Origin: Serratia proteamaculans_D
Lineage (GTDB): Bacteria; Pseudomonadota; Gammaproteobacteria; Enterobacterales; Enterobacteriaceae
Length of the DNA: 64,000 nucleotides
Strand: one strand, 5' to 3'
Assembly (NCBI RefSeq): GCF_049959315.1
Contig: NZ_CP188201.1
How positions within the stretch are numbered: the first letter of the stretch is position 1; each line of letters opens with the position of its first letter. The position numbers were made by a program, and so were the translations under genes. Below are positions 16,332-24,869 of this stretch, piece by piece. The notes beneath the pieces were generated by a model. The model worked only from the letters and a program-made list of their open reading frames with translations. It had not been told where the DNA came from and searched no databases.

Positions 16332-17942
16332 CTAGTTGTTGGCAGGTGAGTGGATCGGATCTCGGGTGTAAATACCGTTAACCAGCCTTAGCAGGCCGAG
16401 CGGATTACCGTCTTGTAACGCTGGTGGCAACAAGGCGGCCGGGTAATTTTGCAAACAAACCGGGCGCAGGAAGCGTTCGATCGCCAGGGTCCCGACCGAG
16501 CTGCCGCGTGCATCGCTGGTGGCCGGATAAGGGCCGCCGTGTACCATGGCATCGCACACTTCGACCCCGGTCGGGTAGCCGTTGAACAGCACCCGACCGG
16601 CCTTGCGGGTCAGCAACTGCGCCAGCGGTGCGGCATCGTCCAGATCCTCTGGGTCGGTCAACAGCGTGGCGGTCAGTTGGCCTTGCAGGCTTTCCAGTGC
16701 GGCGGTCAGCTGCTGGTGATTTTCCACCGCAATCAAAATGGCTACCGGGCCAAACACTTCCTCCTGTAGCAAGGGATTGCCGCCGAGCAGTAAGCAGATA
16801 TCGGCCTGATACAGTTGCGGTGCGGCCAGATGGGGCTGTTCCTCGCGGCTGCCGGCCAGATGGCGAATGCCCATTTGCTGCTCCAGCGCCGCCAGACCAC
16901 GGCGATAATGTGCCAGCGTGCCGGCATTCAGCATTGCCTGAGGGGCAGCAGCGTTCAGATTTGCGCTTAACTCACGAGTAAATTGACTGAAGGCTTCGCC
17001 GCGTATGCCAATAATCAACCCCGGCTTGGTGCAGAACTGGCCGCAGCCCAACGTGAAAGAGGCCAGCAGATCGCGTGCGATTTGCTGCCCACGCCTGGCC
17101 AAGGCCCGTGGCATGATGACCAATGGATTGATGCTCGACATTTCGGCAAATACCGGGATCGGCTGCGGACGGCGCATCGCCAGATTGAACAAGGTTCTGC
17201 CGCCGCGCAGCGAGCCGGTAAAGCCCACCGCCTGAATGGCCGGATGCTGTACCAACTCTGCACCAACGCGGTCGCCGTAAATCATGTTGAAAACCCCGGC
17301 CGGGATCCGTTGCTGCTCTCTGGCCCGTTCAATCGCCTGTGCGGTCAGCTCGGCGGTGATCATGTGGCCGCTGTGCGCTTTGAATACCACCGGGCAGCCT
17401 GCGGCTAGGGCGGCGGCGGTGTCACCGCCCGCGGTGGAGAAGGCCAACGGGAAATTGCTGGCACCAAACACGGCGACCGGGCCGAGGGCAGTGCGGTATT
17501 GGCGCAGATCCGGACGCGGCAGCGGTGTGCGCTGCGGCAAGGCACAGTCTATGCGTACGCCGTGCACATCACCACGCCGCAACAGGTTGGCAAATAACCG
17601 CATCTGGCCGCTGGTTCTGGCGCGTTCGCCGCTCAGGCGAGCCAATGGCAGGGCGGTTTCCTGCATGGCAAAGTTGAAGAATTCTTCATCCAGCGCATCC
17701 AACTGTTCGGCAATCGCCTCAAGAAAGTCGGCCCGACGTTCGGCGCTGAGCTGTGAATAGGCGGTGAATGCCTGTGCGGCGGCATCGGCGGCGGCGGCGG
17801 TTTCAGCGAGGCTGGCCGAGAAAAAACGGTGGCCGGTCGGCTGGCCGTTATCGGCACGCAGGCTGACCAGTTCGGCCTCACCGCTGGTGCGGCGTTGGCC
17901 GCCGATAAACTGTTGACCACGGATGGTATAAGAGTTGGGCAT
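16332..17942 (-). CDS. Alpha-ketoglutarate semialdehyde dehydrogenase
   Basis: Aldehyde dehydrogenase of 536 residues that would oxidise 2,5-dioxopentanoate to 2-oxoglutarate, the final step of hydroxyproline breakdown. The N-terminus PNSYTIRGQQFIGGQRR and blocks VAVFGASNFPLAFSTAGGDTAAAL, AVGFTGSLRGGRTLFNLA, the general-base Glu in FAEMSSINPL and the nucleophile Cys in FTLGCGQFCTKPGLI fit the KGSADH group found with sugar-acid and hydroxyproline genes. The ATG at 17942 has GGGGGAA upstream; a longer frame adds 19 residues without support. Confidence 0.9.
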   Translation of the reverse strand: MPNSYTIRGQQFIGGQRRTSGEAELVSLRADNGQPTGHRFFSASLAETAAAADAAAQAFTAYSQLSAERRADFLEAIAEQLDALDEEFFNFAMQETALPLARLSGERARTSGQMRLFANLLRRGDVHGVRIDCALPQRTPLPRPDLRQYRTALGPVAVFGASNFPLAFSTAGGDTAAALAAGCPVVFKAHSGHMITAELTAQAIERAREQQRIPAGVFNMIYGDRVGAELVQHPAIQAVGFTGSLRGGRTLFNLAMRRPQPIPVFAEMSSINPLVIMPRALARRGQQIARDLLASFTLGCGQFCTKPGLIIGIRGEAFSQFTRELSANLNAAAPQAMLNAGTLAHYRRGLAALEQQMGIRHLAGSREEQPHLAAPQLYQADICLLLGGNPLLQEEVFGPVAILIAVENHQQLTAALESLQGQLTATLLTDPEDLDDAAPLAQLLTRKAGRVLFNGYPTGVEVCDAMVHGGPYPATSDARGSSVGTLAIERFLRPVCLQNYPAALLPPALQDGNPLGLLRLVNGIYTRDPIHSPANN

Positions 17943-17999
17943 GGGTTCCCCCGGTTGGCTGGTGTTCAGGCCCGGCAGGCGGCCGGGCGAGATTGGCAA

Positions 18000-18920
18000 T
18001 TACAGGCCGACGTCCGGCAATTCAGGACGGTTTGCCAGCGCTTTTGTAACTACGGCGGTGACTTCTGCCAGAGTATCGCCTTGTAACGCCAGGCGCGGCG
18101 GGCGAGTGATTGAACTGCCACGGCCCACCAACTCTTCACACAGCTTGATGCATTGCACCAGATCCGGACGAGCGTCCAGATGCAGCAACGGCATAAACCA
18201 GCTATACAGCGCCAGGGCTTCCTCAAAGCGTTTTTGCTTCGCCAGGCGGAACAGCGTTTCCCCTTCCCGCGGGAAGGCGTTGGACATGCCGGAGATCCAG
18301 CCTTCGGCACCGACGGCGATACTTTCCAGCACCACGTCATCAAGCCCGGCGAACAGCACAAAGCGATCGCCCACTTCGTTACGCAGGTCGATAAAGCGGC
18401 GGGTGTCACCGGAAGAGTCTTTGAAACAGACAATGTTTTCGCAATCGACCAATGACGTCAGGATGTCGGGCGTCACATCGTTTTTGTAAATTGGCGGGTT
18501 GTTGTAGACCATGATCGGCAGGTCGGTGGCACCGGCAACGCTGCGAAAGTGGGCGGCAGTTTCATGGGGTTTGGCGGAGTAGACCAGCGCAGGCATCACC
18601 ATGATGCCGTCGACGCCGACCTTTTGCGCTTCTTGCGCCATGTTGCGAGCAAAGGCGGTAGTGAATTCGGCAATGCCGGCAATCACCGGTACTTTGCCCT
18701 GTGCCGCATCGCGTGCCACTTCAATCACCGACAATTTTTCCTGAACGGTCATCGAGGTGTTTTCACCCACGGTGCCACATACCACCAGGCCAGAAACGCC
18801 GTCTTTGACCAGGTTTTTGATCACCGTATGGGTGGCATCGAGATCCAGAGAGAAATCGCTACGAAACTGAGTGCTGACCGCCGGGAACACGCCGCTCCAG
18901 CTAATGGCTTTATGGCTCAT
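18000..18920 (-). CDS. lhpC: Delta1-pyrroline-4-hydroxy-2-carboxylate deaminase (DapA superfamily)
   Basis: DHDPS/NAL-fold enzyme of 306 residues that converts pyrroline-4-hydroxy-2-carboxylate to 2-oxoglutarate semialdehyde and ammonia. It begins SHKAISWSGVFPAVSTQF and shows VCGTVGENTSMTVQEKL, MVYNNPPIYKNDV (catalytic Tyr) and the Schiff-base lysine in IVCFKDSSGDTRRF. It is the first gene of the leftward operon. The ATG at 18920 has AGGATAAAC upstream; the reading frame to 18941 is not needed. Assignment to this branch of the superfamily rests on context. Confidence 0.88.
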   Translation of the reverse strand: MSHKAISWSGVFPAVSTQFRSDFSLDLDATHTVIKNLVKDGVSGLVVCGTVGENTSMTVQEKLSVIEVARDAAQGKVPVIAGIAEFTTAFARNMAQEAQKVGVDGIMVMPALVYSAKPHETAAHFRSVAGATDLPIMVYNNPPIYKNDVTPDILTSLVDCENIVCFKDSSGDTRRFIDLRNEVGDRFVLFAGLDDVVLESIAVGAEGWISGMSNAFPREGETLFRLAKQKRFEEALALYSWFMPLLHLDARPDLVQCIKLCEELVGRGSSITRPPRLALQGDTLAEVTAVVTKALANRPELPDVGL

Positions 18921-19026
18921 AGTGTTTATCCTGTCGTCCAAGTTTGTTAATCAATGGTGAATTATTGGTAAAATCCAATCACAGATTGACCTGTATTGTC
19001 CGCAAGGGCTTGACGGTTTTCTCCGA

Positions 19027-19047
19027 ATGCCATGACGAAATTGGCAT
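19027..19047. promoter_or_regulatory. Candidate operator upstream of lhpC
   Basis: Inverted repeat ATGCCA-N9-TGGCAT about 107 bases before the lhpC start. It contains TGCCATGACGAAAT (19028-19041), which recurs with two differences in front of lhpA (20173-20186). The regulator would plausibly be the AraC-type protein encoded between them. Confidence 0.5.
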
Positions 19048-19128
19048 AGTGGTGCAGAGTATCAGGCGAAGAAAATCCTGACCTTCGAAGCGCCGGAAAT
19101 AAACGGTTTGATAAAATAAATCAGTGGG

Positions 19129-19974
19129 TTATGAAGTGATGCTAATGCGGAAGTCACGTGGCGTAGAGCCGGTCATGGCTTTGAATTGGCGGCTGAATGC
19201 GCTGTGATCGGTGTAGCCGCACTGCAGGGCGATGTCGGTTATGGGTAAATCGCCGGCCAGCAGTTCGGTGGCTTTTTCCAGCCGCACCTTGTGGATCATC
19301 TGGCGTGGCGTGAGGTGGAAAATACGTTTGCAGTAGCGCTCTATCTGCGCCACGGAAAGGGCGGTGAGGGCGGTTAATTCCTCCAGGGCAATCGGTCGGG
19401 CATAGTGCTGACGGATATAGACGTCGATCGCCGCCAGCCGCTGATAGGCAGGATGATTGGCTTTGGCCTCCTGCAGATCGTGCGAGATGCCCGCCATACC
19501 GATGATCTTGCCCCGAACGTCATAGAGCGCCAGTTTTTGTGTCAGGCACCAACCGGTCTCTCGCCCACTGTACAGGTGCATTTCCAGTTGGTCCTGAATC
19601 AAGGCTCCCTGCTGCAGTACCCGCAGATCCTGTTCGGTATAACCCGAGCCAAGCTGGGTCGGGAACACTTCCGCCGAGGTTTTTCCCAGCAGCGGCGTGA
19701 CGGTTTTAAAGCCGCAGCGCTTGGCCAGCGTCAGGTTGGCCAGCAGGTAACGCGCTTGCAGATCCTTGATAAAAAATACCACGTTGGGAATAGCATTGAG
19801 CAGCGGTGCGATCAGAGCCAGAGAGTTGAGCAGATCATGCAGGGTATTCGGACGCTGTTGTGCCAGGCCATCGCACCAGCGAGACAGTTGTCCAACAGCA
19901 AAAATGTCTTCTTCCGGTTCCTCGATAACCGGCCGGGAAGCCGTAACAAGCTGATGATCCTGGGCTAATCGCAT
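19129..19974 (-). CDS. AraC-family regulator with PAS sensor domain
   Basis: Regulator of 281 residues. A PAS-like sensor region (about residues 65-185: NAIPNVVFFIKDLQARYLLAN ... GMAGISHDLQEAK) is followed by a C-terminal AraC HTH pair (YARPIALEELTALTALSVAQIERYCKRIF and LPITDIALQCGYTDHSAFSRQFKAMTG). I chose the ATG at 19974, preceded by AAAAGGTATTGCC; the frame runs on to a TTG at 20073. It lies between the two hydroxyproline operons, so it is probably their regulator. A PAS fold could bind the ligand or a flavin; the signal is unknown. Confidence 0.87.
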   Translation of the reverse strand: MRLAQDHQLVTASRPVIEEPEEDIFAVGQLSRWCDGLAQQRPNTLHDLLNSLALIAPLLNAIPNVVFFIKDLQARYLLANLTLAKRCGFKTVTPLLGKTSAEVFPTQLGSGYTEQDLRVLQQGALIQDQLEMHLYSGRETGWCLTQKLALYDVRGKIIGMAGISHDLQEAKANHPAYQRLAAIDVYIRQHYARPIALEELTALTALSVAQIERYCKRIFHLTPRQMIHKVRLEKATELLAGDLPITDIALQCGYTDHSAFSRQFKAMTGSTPRDFRISITS

Positions 19975-20161
19975 GGCAATACCTTTTCCCGCTGGGTGAC
20001 ACAGAATCTGAGATGGCCGGACCGGCCGTTTGGCAAGCGCCTCATCAATATTAACTTTCTTATAACTTTTCAAGCGTAGCTGCCAAATATGCGGATCACC
20101 GCATACTTTTGTTCACTGGGTTGTACCGACCCGACTAATCCCTGTCAGAGGGACTGTGCTG

Positions 20162-20186
20162 ATTTCGGCATTTGCCACGCCGAAAT
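20162..20186. promoter_or_regulatory. Candidate operator upstream of lhpA
   Basis: Perfect inverted repeat ATTTCGGC-N9-GCCGAAAT, 74 bases before the lhpA start. Its right part TGCCACGCCGAAAT (20173-20186) matches TGCCATGACGAAAT near lhpC at 12 of 14 positions. Confidence 0.55.
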
Positions 20187-20259
20187 GCATCAAGCCGCCA
20201 TCGGCAGATTCGGTCAGTCTAGCTCCATCGGTAACATTACATTAACCCAGGAGACTCCG

Positions 20260-21207
20260 ATGGCACTTTCTTCGCATTTCACCGCGCTGCGGGCGATTGA
20301 TTCCCATACCGCCGGGGAACCCACCCGACTGATTGTCGAAGGATTCCCCGATTTGGGCACCGGCAGCATGGCGGAGCGCAAGGCGCTGTTTGCTCAACGG
20401 TACGACGACTGGCGCAGCGCTATCATTCTGGAGCCTCGCGGTAACGACGTGCTGGTGGGTGCCTTACTGTGTCAGCCCTGCTCACCGCAGGCTGCCGCCG
20501 GCGTGATTTTCTTCAACAACAGCGGTTATTTGGGCATGTGCGGTCATGGCACCATAGGTCTGGTGGCCTCGCTGGCCTATCTGGGGCGAATCGGCGTCGG
20601 CGAACATCTGATCGAAACCCCGGTGGGTACGGTGAACGCCACCTTGCATCAGGATGGCAGCGTGACGGTGGAAAACGTACCGGCCTATCGTTATCGCCGG
20701 CAGGTCAGGGTTGAGGTCAGCGGCTATGGGCCGGTGGTGGGCGATATTGCCTGGGGCGGAAACTGGTTTTTTCTGATCGGCGAACATCATCTGGCGATCA
20801 ATACGCAAAATCTGGATGCGCTCACCGCCTTTAGCTGGGCGGTGCGCCAGGCGCTTGAGGGCGCAGGGATATATGGCGAAGACGGCGGCGTTATCGACCA
20901 TATCGAGCTGTTTGCCGCCGACCCGCAGGCCGACAGCCGCAACTTTGTGCTGTGTCCCGGTAAGGCTTACGATCGCTCACCCTGTGGCACCGGGACCAGC
21001 GCCAAACTGGCCTGTCTGGCGGCCGACGGCAAATTGCAGCCAGGTGAGATCTGGCACCAGGCGAGCGTGATTGGCAGTCGCTTCAGCGGCTATTACCACC
21101 GCAGTGGCGATCGCGTGACTCCCTTTATTCGTGGGCAAGCTTACGTTTGCGCTGACAGCCAACTGCTGCTGGATGAGCGCGATCCCTTCGTTTGGGGGAT
21201 CCGCTGA
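20260..21207 (+). CDS. lhpA: 4-hydroxyproline 2-epimerase (proline racemase family)
   Basis: Converts trans-4-hydroxy-L-proline to cis-4-hydroxy-D-proline. It has 315 residues with both catalytic cysteines of the two-base mechanism: Cys94 in LGMCGHGT and the second in DRSPCGTGTSAK. The presence of both argues for an epimerase rather than a trans-3-hydroxyproline dehydratase, which has Ser or Thr at the first position. AIDSHTAGEPTRLI is the usual N-terminal block. AGGAG at 20249-20253 supports the ATG at 20260; an upstream in-frame extension of 57 residues looks non-coding. Confidence 0.92.
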   Translation: MALSSHFTALRAIDSHTAGEPTRLIVEGFPDLGTGSMAERKALFAQRYDDWRSAIILEPRGNDVLVGALLCQPCSPQAAAGVIFFNNSGYLGMCGHGTIGLVASLAYLGRIGVGEHLIETPVGTVNATLHQDGSVTVENVPAYRYRRQVRVEVSGYGPVVGDIAWGGNWFFLIGEHHLAINTQNLDALTAFSWAVRQALEGAGIYGEDGGVIDHIELFAADPQADSRNFVLCPGKAYDRSPCGTGTSAKLACLAADGKLQPGEIWHQASVIGSRFSGYYHRSGDRVTPFIRGQAYVCADSQLLLDERDPFVWGIR

Positions 21208-22331
21208 TGGTTGCCGGCAAGCAGGCGGATGCGATTGTGGTAGGGGCCGGCATTATCGGCGCTGCCTGCGCCTGGCGGCTGGCGCAACAAGGATTACAAG
21301 TTTTGCTGGTGGACAACCAGTGTGCCGGGGCGACGGCGGCCGGTATGGGGCATCTGGTGTGCATGGATGATAATCCTGCCGAACTGGCTTTAAGCGCCTA
21401 TTCATTGCAACTGTGGCGCAGGCTGGTGGAAAGAATGCCGGAAAACTGCGCCTGGCGTGGTTGCGGTACGCTGTGGTTGGCGGAGCGGGACGACGAAATG
21501 GCTATTGCCGAAGCGAAGCGACAGCGCATGGCCGAATATGGTGTGGCGAGCGAAGCCCTGAGCGCTGCGCAGGTTGCTGCTCTTGAACCCATGCTGCGGC
21601 CAGGGCTGGCCGGTGGTTTACGCGTGCCAGGTGACGGCATTGTTTATGCGCCCAACGTTGCCTGCTGGTTAGTGGCTGACGCCGGACCCTCGGTCAAGGT
21701 CATTGCGGGTGAAGCTGTCGCGCTGGAACAGCAGGCGCTGGTGCTGACGGGTGGCGAACGGTTGACGGCGCCGGTGGTGGTGCTGGCCTGTGGCCTGCAA
21801 GCCGACAGGTTACTGGAACAACCCTTGTTACGCGCCAAGAAAGGGCATCTGGCGATCACCGATCGCTACCCGCAGCGAGTGCACCACCAATTGGTTGAGT
21901 TGGGTTATGGTGCCAGCGCGCACGCCAGCGACGGGACTTCGGTGGCGTTTAACGTTCAGGCGCGGCCAACCGGCCAGCTGTTGATCGGCTCCTCCCGCCA
22001 GTTTGACGCCCCAGACAGCACTATCGACATGCCGTTACTGGCCGCCATGCTGGCACGCGCCAACACCTTTCTTCCTGCACTGGAGCAGATGAATATTATC
22101 CGCTGCTGGACTGGCCTGCGCGCCGCCTCCGCCGACGGTTTACCGTTGCTTGGGCCACATCCTCAGCATCGCTGGCTATGGCTGGCATTGGGGCATGAGG
22201 GGCTGGGGGTTACCACCGCGCTGGGCAGCGCCGCGTTGATTGCCGCGCAGATCCATAATCAGCGACCGGCGATTGACGATACCCCTTATCTGGCAGCACG
22301 AATGTTCCCTAAGGAGGCAGTGCCGGTATGA
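21207..22331 (+). CDS. lhpB: D-hydroxyproline dehydrogenase, FAD-containing beta subunit (DadA-like)
   Basis: FAD-dependent amino acid oxidoreductase of 374 residues in the DAO/glycine-oxidase fold. The dinucleotide-binding motif is AIVVGAGIIGAACAWRLAQQ, with a later IIRCWTGLRAASADGLPLLGP and HEGLGVTTALGSAALIA. It shares one base with the lhpA stop (TGATG) and overlaps the small ferredoxin-like subunit by 4 bases. Three-subunit D-hydroxyproline dehydrogenases of Pseudomonas have this composition. It would oxidise cis-4-hydroxy-D-proline to the pyrroline. Confidence 0.88.
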   Translation: MVAGKQADAIVVGAGIIGAACAWRLAQQGLQVLLVDNQCAGATAAGMGHLVCMDDNPAELALSAYSLQLWRRLVERMPENCAWRGCGTLWLAERDDEMAIAEAKRQRMAEYGVASEALSAAQVAALEPMLRPGLAGGLRVPGDGIVYAPNVACWLVADAGPSVKVIAGEAVALEQQALVLTGGERLTAPVVVLACGLQADRLLEQPLLRAKKGHLAITDRYPQRVHHQLVELGYGASAHASDGTSVAFNVQARPTGQLLIGSSRQFDAPDSTIDMPLLAAMLARANTFLPALEQMNIIRCWTGLRAASADGLPLLGPHPQHRWLWLALGHEGLGVTTALGSAALIAAQIHNQRPAIDDTPYLAARMFPKEAVPV

Positions 22332-22582
22332 AACAAAATCGACTGACGTTGACCCTCAACGGTGAAAGTCTCTGCGTACCCGAAGGGGTCAGCGTAGCCG
22401 CAGTGCTCAGCCTGAGCGGGCTGGATAGCTGCCGTATCTCGGTCACTGGGCAGCCCCGCACTGCTTTTTGCGGCATGGGTATCTGTCAGGAATGCCGGGT
22501 GACGGTGAATGGCCTGCGGCGGCTGGCGTGCCAGACGTTGTGCCAGCCAGGAATGCGTATTGAGAGGACGGAAAATGAGTGA
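22328..22582 (+). CDS. lhpF: D-hydroxyproline dehydrogenase, small [2Fe-2S] gamma subunit
   Basis: Eighty-four residues resembling the 2Fe-2S fold of sarcosine oxidase alpha N-terminal or SoxG-like ferredoxin subunits (Fer2_4). The cysteine pattern is FCGMGICQECRVTVNG with a fourth in RRLACQT, giving C-x4-C-x2-C...C. It would carry electrons between the two flavin subunits. It overlaps the genes on both sides, which argues for coordinated translation of the complex. Confidence 0.88.
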   Translation: MKQNRLTLTLNGESLCVPEGVSVAAVLSLSGLDSCRISVTGQPRTAFCGMGICQECRVTVNGLRRLACQTLCQPGMRIERTENE

Positions 22583-23837
22583 TCTGGCGTGCGATGTGTT
22601 GATTATCGGTGCGGGCCCGGCAGGGTTGGCGGCAGCCCGCGCTGCGGCGCAGAGTGGCCAGTCTGTGTTGGTGCTCGACGATAACCTGCGTCCCGGCGGG
22701 CAGATCTGGCGTGATGGGCCGAACGTGGCGTTGCCGACTCTGGCGCAGCAATACCGGCAGGCGGTGGGGGCGTTGAATAATGTGACTCTGCTTAACGGCG
22801 TGAAGATTATCGCCCAGTGCGGGCAGCAGAAAATTCTCTATGAAGATGAAACGGGGAGCGGGGTGGTTGATTATCAGGCGCTGATCCTGTGTTGTGGTGC
22901 CCGCGAACTTCTGCTGCCTTTCCCCGGTTGGACCCTGCCTGGAGTGACCGGTGCCGGTGGGCTGCAGGCGCAGATTAAGCAGGGGTTGTCTATTAAAGGG
23001 GAAAGGGTGGCGATTGCCGGGAGTGGGCCATTGTTGTTGGCCGTTGCTGCCAGCGTAGTCAAGGCTGGTGGCGAAGTGGTGATGCTGGCGGAACAGGCCC
23101 CCGCTGCACGGCTGGCCGCTTTTGCCGCAGGATTGTGGCGCTGGCCGCTGAAGTTACGTCAGTCCTTTAGCCTGCTCAATCGGCATTATCGTCCTGACAG
23201 CTATGTATTGGAGGCGTCAGGCGATCAGCGGCTGGCGGCGGTCAGGATGCAAAAAGGGGCTCGCGAAGTAACGTTAGATTGCAATCGTCTGGCCTGTGGG
23301 TTTGGGCTGGTGGCGAATATCGAACTGGCGATGATGCTGGGGTGTGCAATTGAGGATAACGCGGTTGCCGTGGATCCTAATCAGCTAACCAGTCAGCCGC
23401 AGATTTATGCCGCCGGTGAATGTACCGGGATCGGCGGCAGCGAGTTGGCGCTGGCTGAGGGGGCGATTGCCGGTTACGCTGCCACCGGCAACCTGATCCA
23501 GGCACAGGCATTAATGGCGCAACGTGATAAGTGGCGGCGATTTGCTTGTGCGGTAGCGCGAACCTTTGTGCTTAACCCGGTGCTGAAAACGCTGGCGACA
23601 CCGGAAACGCTATTGTGTCGTTGTGAGGATGTACCGCTGCATCAGTTAAGTGGATTAGCCGATTGGACGGCCGCCAAGTTGAGCAGCCGCTGTGGTATGG
23701 GCGCTTGCCAGGGCAAGATTTGTGCGGCGGCAGCGCGCCATTTGTTCGACTGGCCATTGCCGGCCCCACGGATCCCCCTGACGCCAGCCAGGGTGGCCAC
23801 CCTGGCACGGTTGGAACGTAGCGAGAGCGACGGATAA
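22575..23837 (+). CDS. lhpE: D-hydroxyproline dehydrogenase, alpha subunit (pyridine-nucleotide-disulfide type with BFD domain)
   Basis: Flavoprotein of 420 residues. The N-terminus has a Rossmann motif LIIGAGPAGLAAARAAAQ and the ATG motif of FAD binding (IYAAGECTGIGGSELALAEG). The C-terminus has a BFD-like [2Fe-2S] segment with LCRCEDVPLHQL and RCGMGACQGKICAAAA. This domain order is that of the alpha subunit of heteromeric D-hydroxyproline dehydrogenase and related octopine/opine oxidases. The ATG at 22575 overlaps the previous gene by 8 bases. Confidence 0.88.
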   Translation: MSDLACDVLIIGAGPAGLAAARAAAQSGQSVLVLDDNLRPGGQIWRDGPNVALPTLAQQYRQAVGALNNVTLLNGVKIIAQCGQQKILYEDETGSGVVDYQALILCCGARELLLPFPGWTLPGVTGAGGLQAQIKQGLSIKGERVAIAGSGPLLLAVAASVVKAGGEVVMLAEQAPAARLAAFAAGLWRWPLKLRQSFSLLNRHYRPDSYVLEASGDQRLAAVRMQKGAREVTLDCNRLACGFGLVANIELAMMLGCAIEDNAVAVDPNQLTSQPQIYAAGECTGIGGSELALAEGAIAGYAATGNLIQAQALMAQRDKWRRFACAVARTFVLNPVLKTLATPETLLCRCEDVPLHQLSGLADWTAAKLSSRCGMGACQGKICAAAARHLFDWPLPAPRIPLTPARVATLARLERSESDG

Positions 23838-23885
23838 GCCTGCTACACTCAGACATAGTGACCAGAAAGATCGGGCGGACAACGG

Positions 23886-24041
23886 ATGACAAATGCACTG
23901 ATTACACTGGGGCTGTGCCTGCTGCTGATACCGCTGCTACTGTGGTTGATTGGGCGGGCATTATCGGCCGCAAAAGATAAAAAACCGGAACACAATAAAG
24001 CCAGGCCCAGGACCGGCATGCCGCACGGTGATGATGAATAA
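23886..24041 (+). CDS. Small single-span membrane protein (51 aa), hypothetical
   Basis: Begins MTNALITLGLCLLLIPLLLWL and continues with a charged tail (AKDKKPEHNKARPRTGMP). One hydrophobic segment of about 20 residues is followed by a positive cytoplasmic-type tail. It starts 48 bases after the last lhp gene and may be co-transcribed. The RBS is weak (GGCGGAC), so it may not be translated. No family is recognised. Confidence 0.4.
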   Translation: MTNALITLGLCLLLIPLLLWLIGRALSAAKDKKPEHNKARPRTGMPHGDDE

Positions 24042-24097
24042 TCCCCGGCGGCAAGCTGTGTCAGTTGAGCCAAGTGCCAGCCTCGACAACGCTGAGA

Positions 24098-24454
24098 TTA
24101 CTGTGGCCAGTAATGGGTCTTCTCATGCCAGCCTTTGCCATACATACAAGCTTCGATAGTCGCCGTTCGTGCCCCTTCATTGCGATCGTTTTGCACCGTT
24201 TTAAACGACGGTTGTTTATCGTAACGGTAGCCTTTCGGGCAGTCTTTTTTGTCTTTCTCGCAGCTGTGGTATTGGTTCTCGTAGCTAAACTCAAAGTCAC
24301 GTACCACATCGGGAGGAAATCGCTCGTACCCCCGCGCCTTGCATTCTGCATACTCCGCATCGCGAGTGGCGTTGCCGGCGCCGGCGCGTTCCCATTGGGT
24401 ACAGGCGGTCAATGTTACTAACGGTAATAAAATCAAAAAGCTATACTTCTTCAT
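24098..24454 (-). CDS. Putative lipoprotein, hypothetical
   Basis: Secreted lipoprotein of 118 residues. The signal peptide MKKYSFLILLPLVTLTAC ends in a lipobox with Cys18. The mature part has paired cysteines (AECKARG, YHSCEKDKKDCPKG, EACMYGKGW) and many aromatic residues. It resembles small enterobacterial lipoproteins of unknown role. It converges on the lhp operon. Confidence 0.7.
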   Translation of the reverse strand: MKKYSFLILLPLVTLTACTQWERAGAGNATRDAEYAECKARGYERFPPDVVRDFEFSYENQYHSCEKDKKDCPKGYRYDKQPSFKTVQNDRNEGARTATIEACMYGKGWHEKTHYWPQ

Positions 24455-24869
24455 GGTATCCCTGACTCTTCCTTTCGTCCTAAATGCACACGCTAAGAAT
24501 CTTCCTAGGTGGAGGCTGAGTGTAATAAACTGCGGCTAAAATTGGAAATGATAATGGTTATTGTTTAGATGGGGTTGAGGTGAGGCTGGCGGCAATGTGT
24601 GAGGAAGAGGCCTTGTTGATAAGTAGAATAATACTTATTGGTTATCATATTCGTGCTAAGTTTTTTCTGTGTTTGTTTTTAATTTATTTATTAAGATATT
24701 TACCTAAGGATTTATTCTTATTATTGGCTGCATAAGGATATTTGTACTCTGTGTAATTAAACCGAGTATGTTTATATTGCTTTTTATAAATGCTCACAAT
24801 TAAAACCATTATTGAATATGTCGGTAATGAGATTGCAATTCAGGTGTAAATTTTTTAGATTCAGGATCG
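24455..24869. other. 415-base AT-rich intergenic region
   Basis: Separates two divergent genes and is markedly more AT-rich than its surroundings from about 24600 onward. It must contain both promoters. GATAATGGTTATT at 24550-24562 loosely resembles a Fur half-site, too weak to call. No other structure is seen. Confidence 0.4.

Noticed and set aside
16039..19968. Several 80-190-codon frames opposite the hydroxyproline genes
   Set aside because: All overlap confidently assigned enzymes and show no family features.
24550..24562. Fur-box-like sequence GATAATGGTTATT
   Set aside because: Only a partial match, in AT-rich DNA where such words arise by chance, and neighbouring genes have no iron link.
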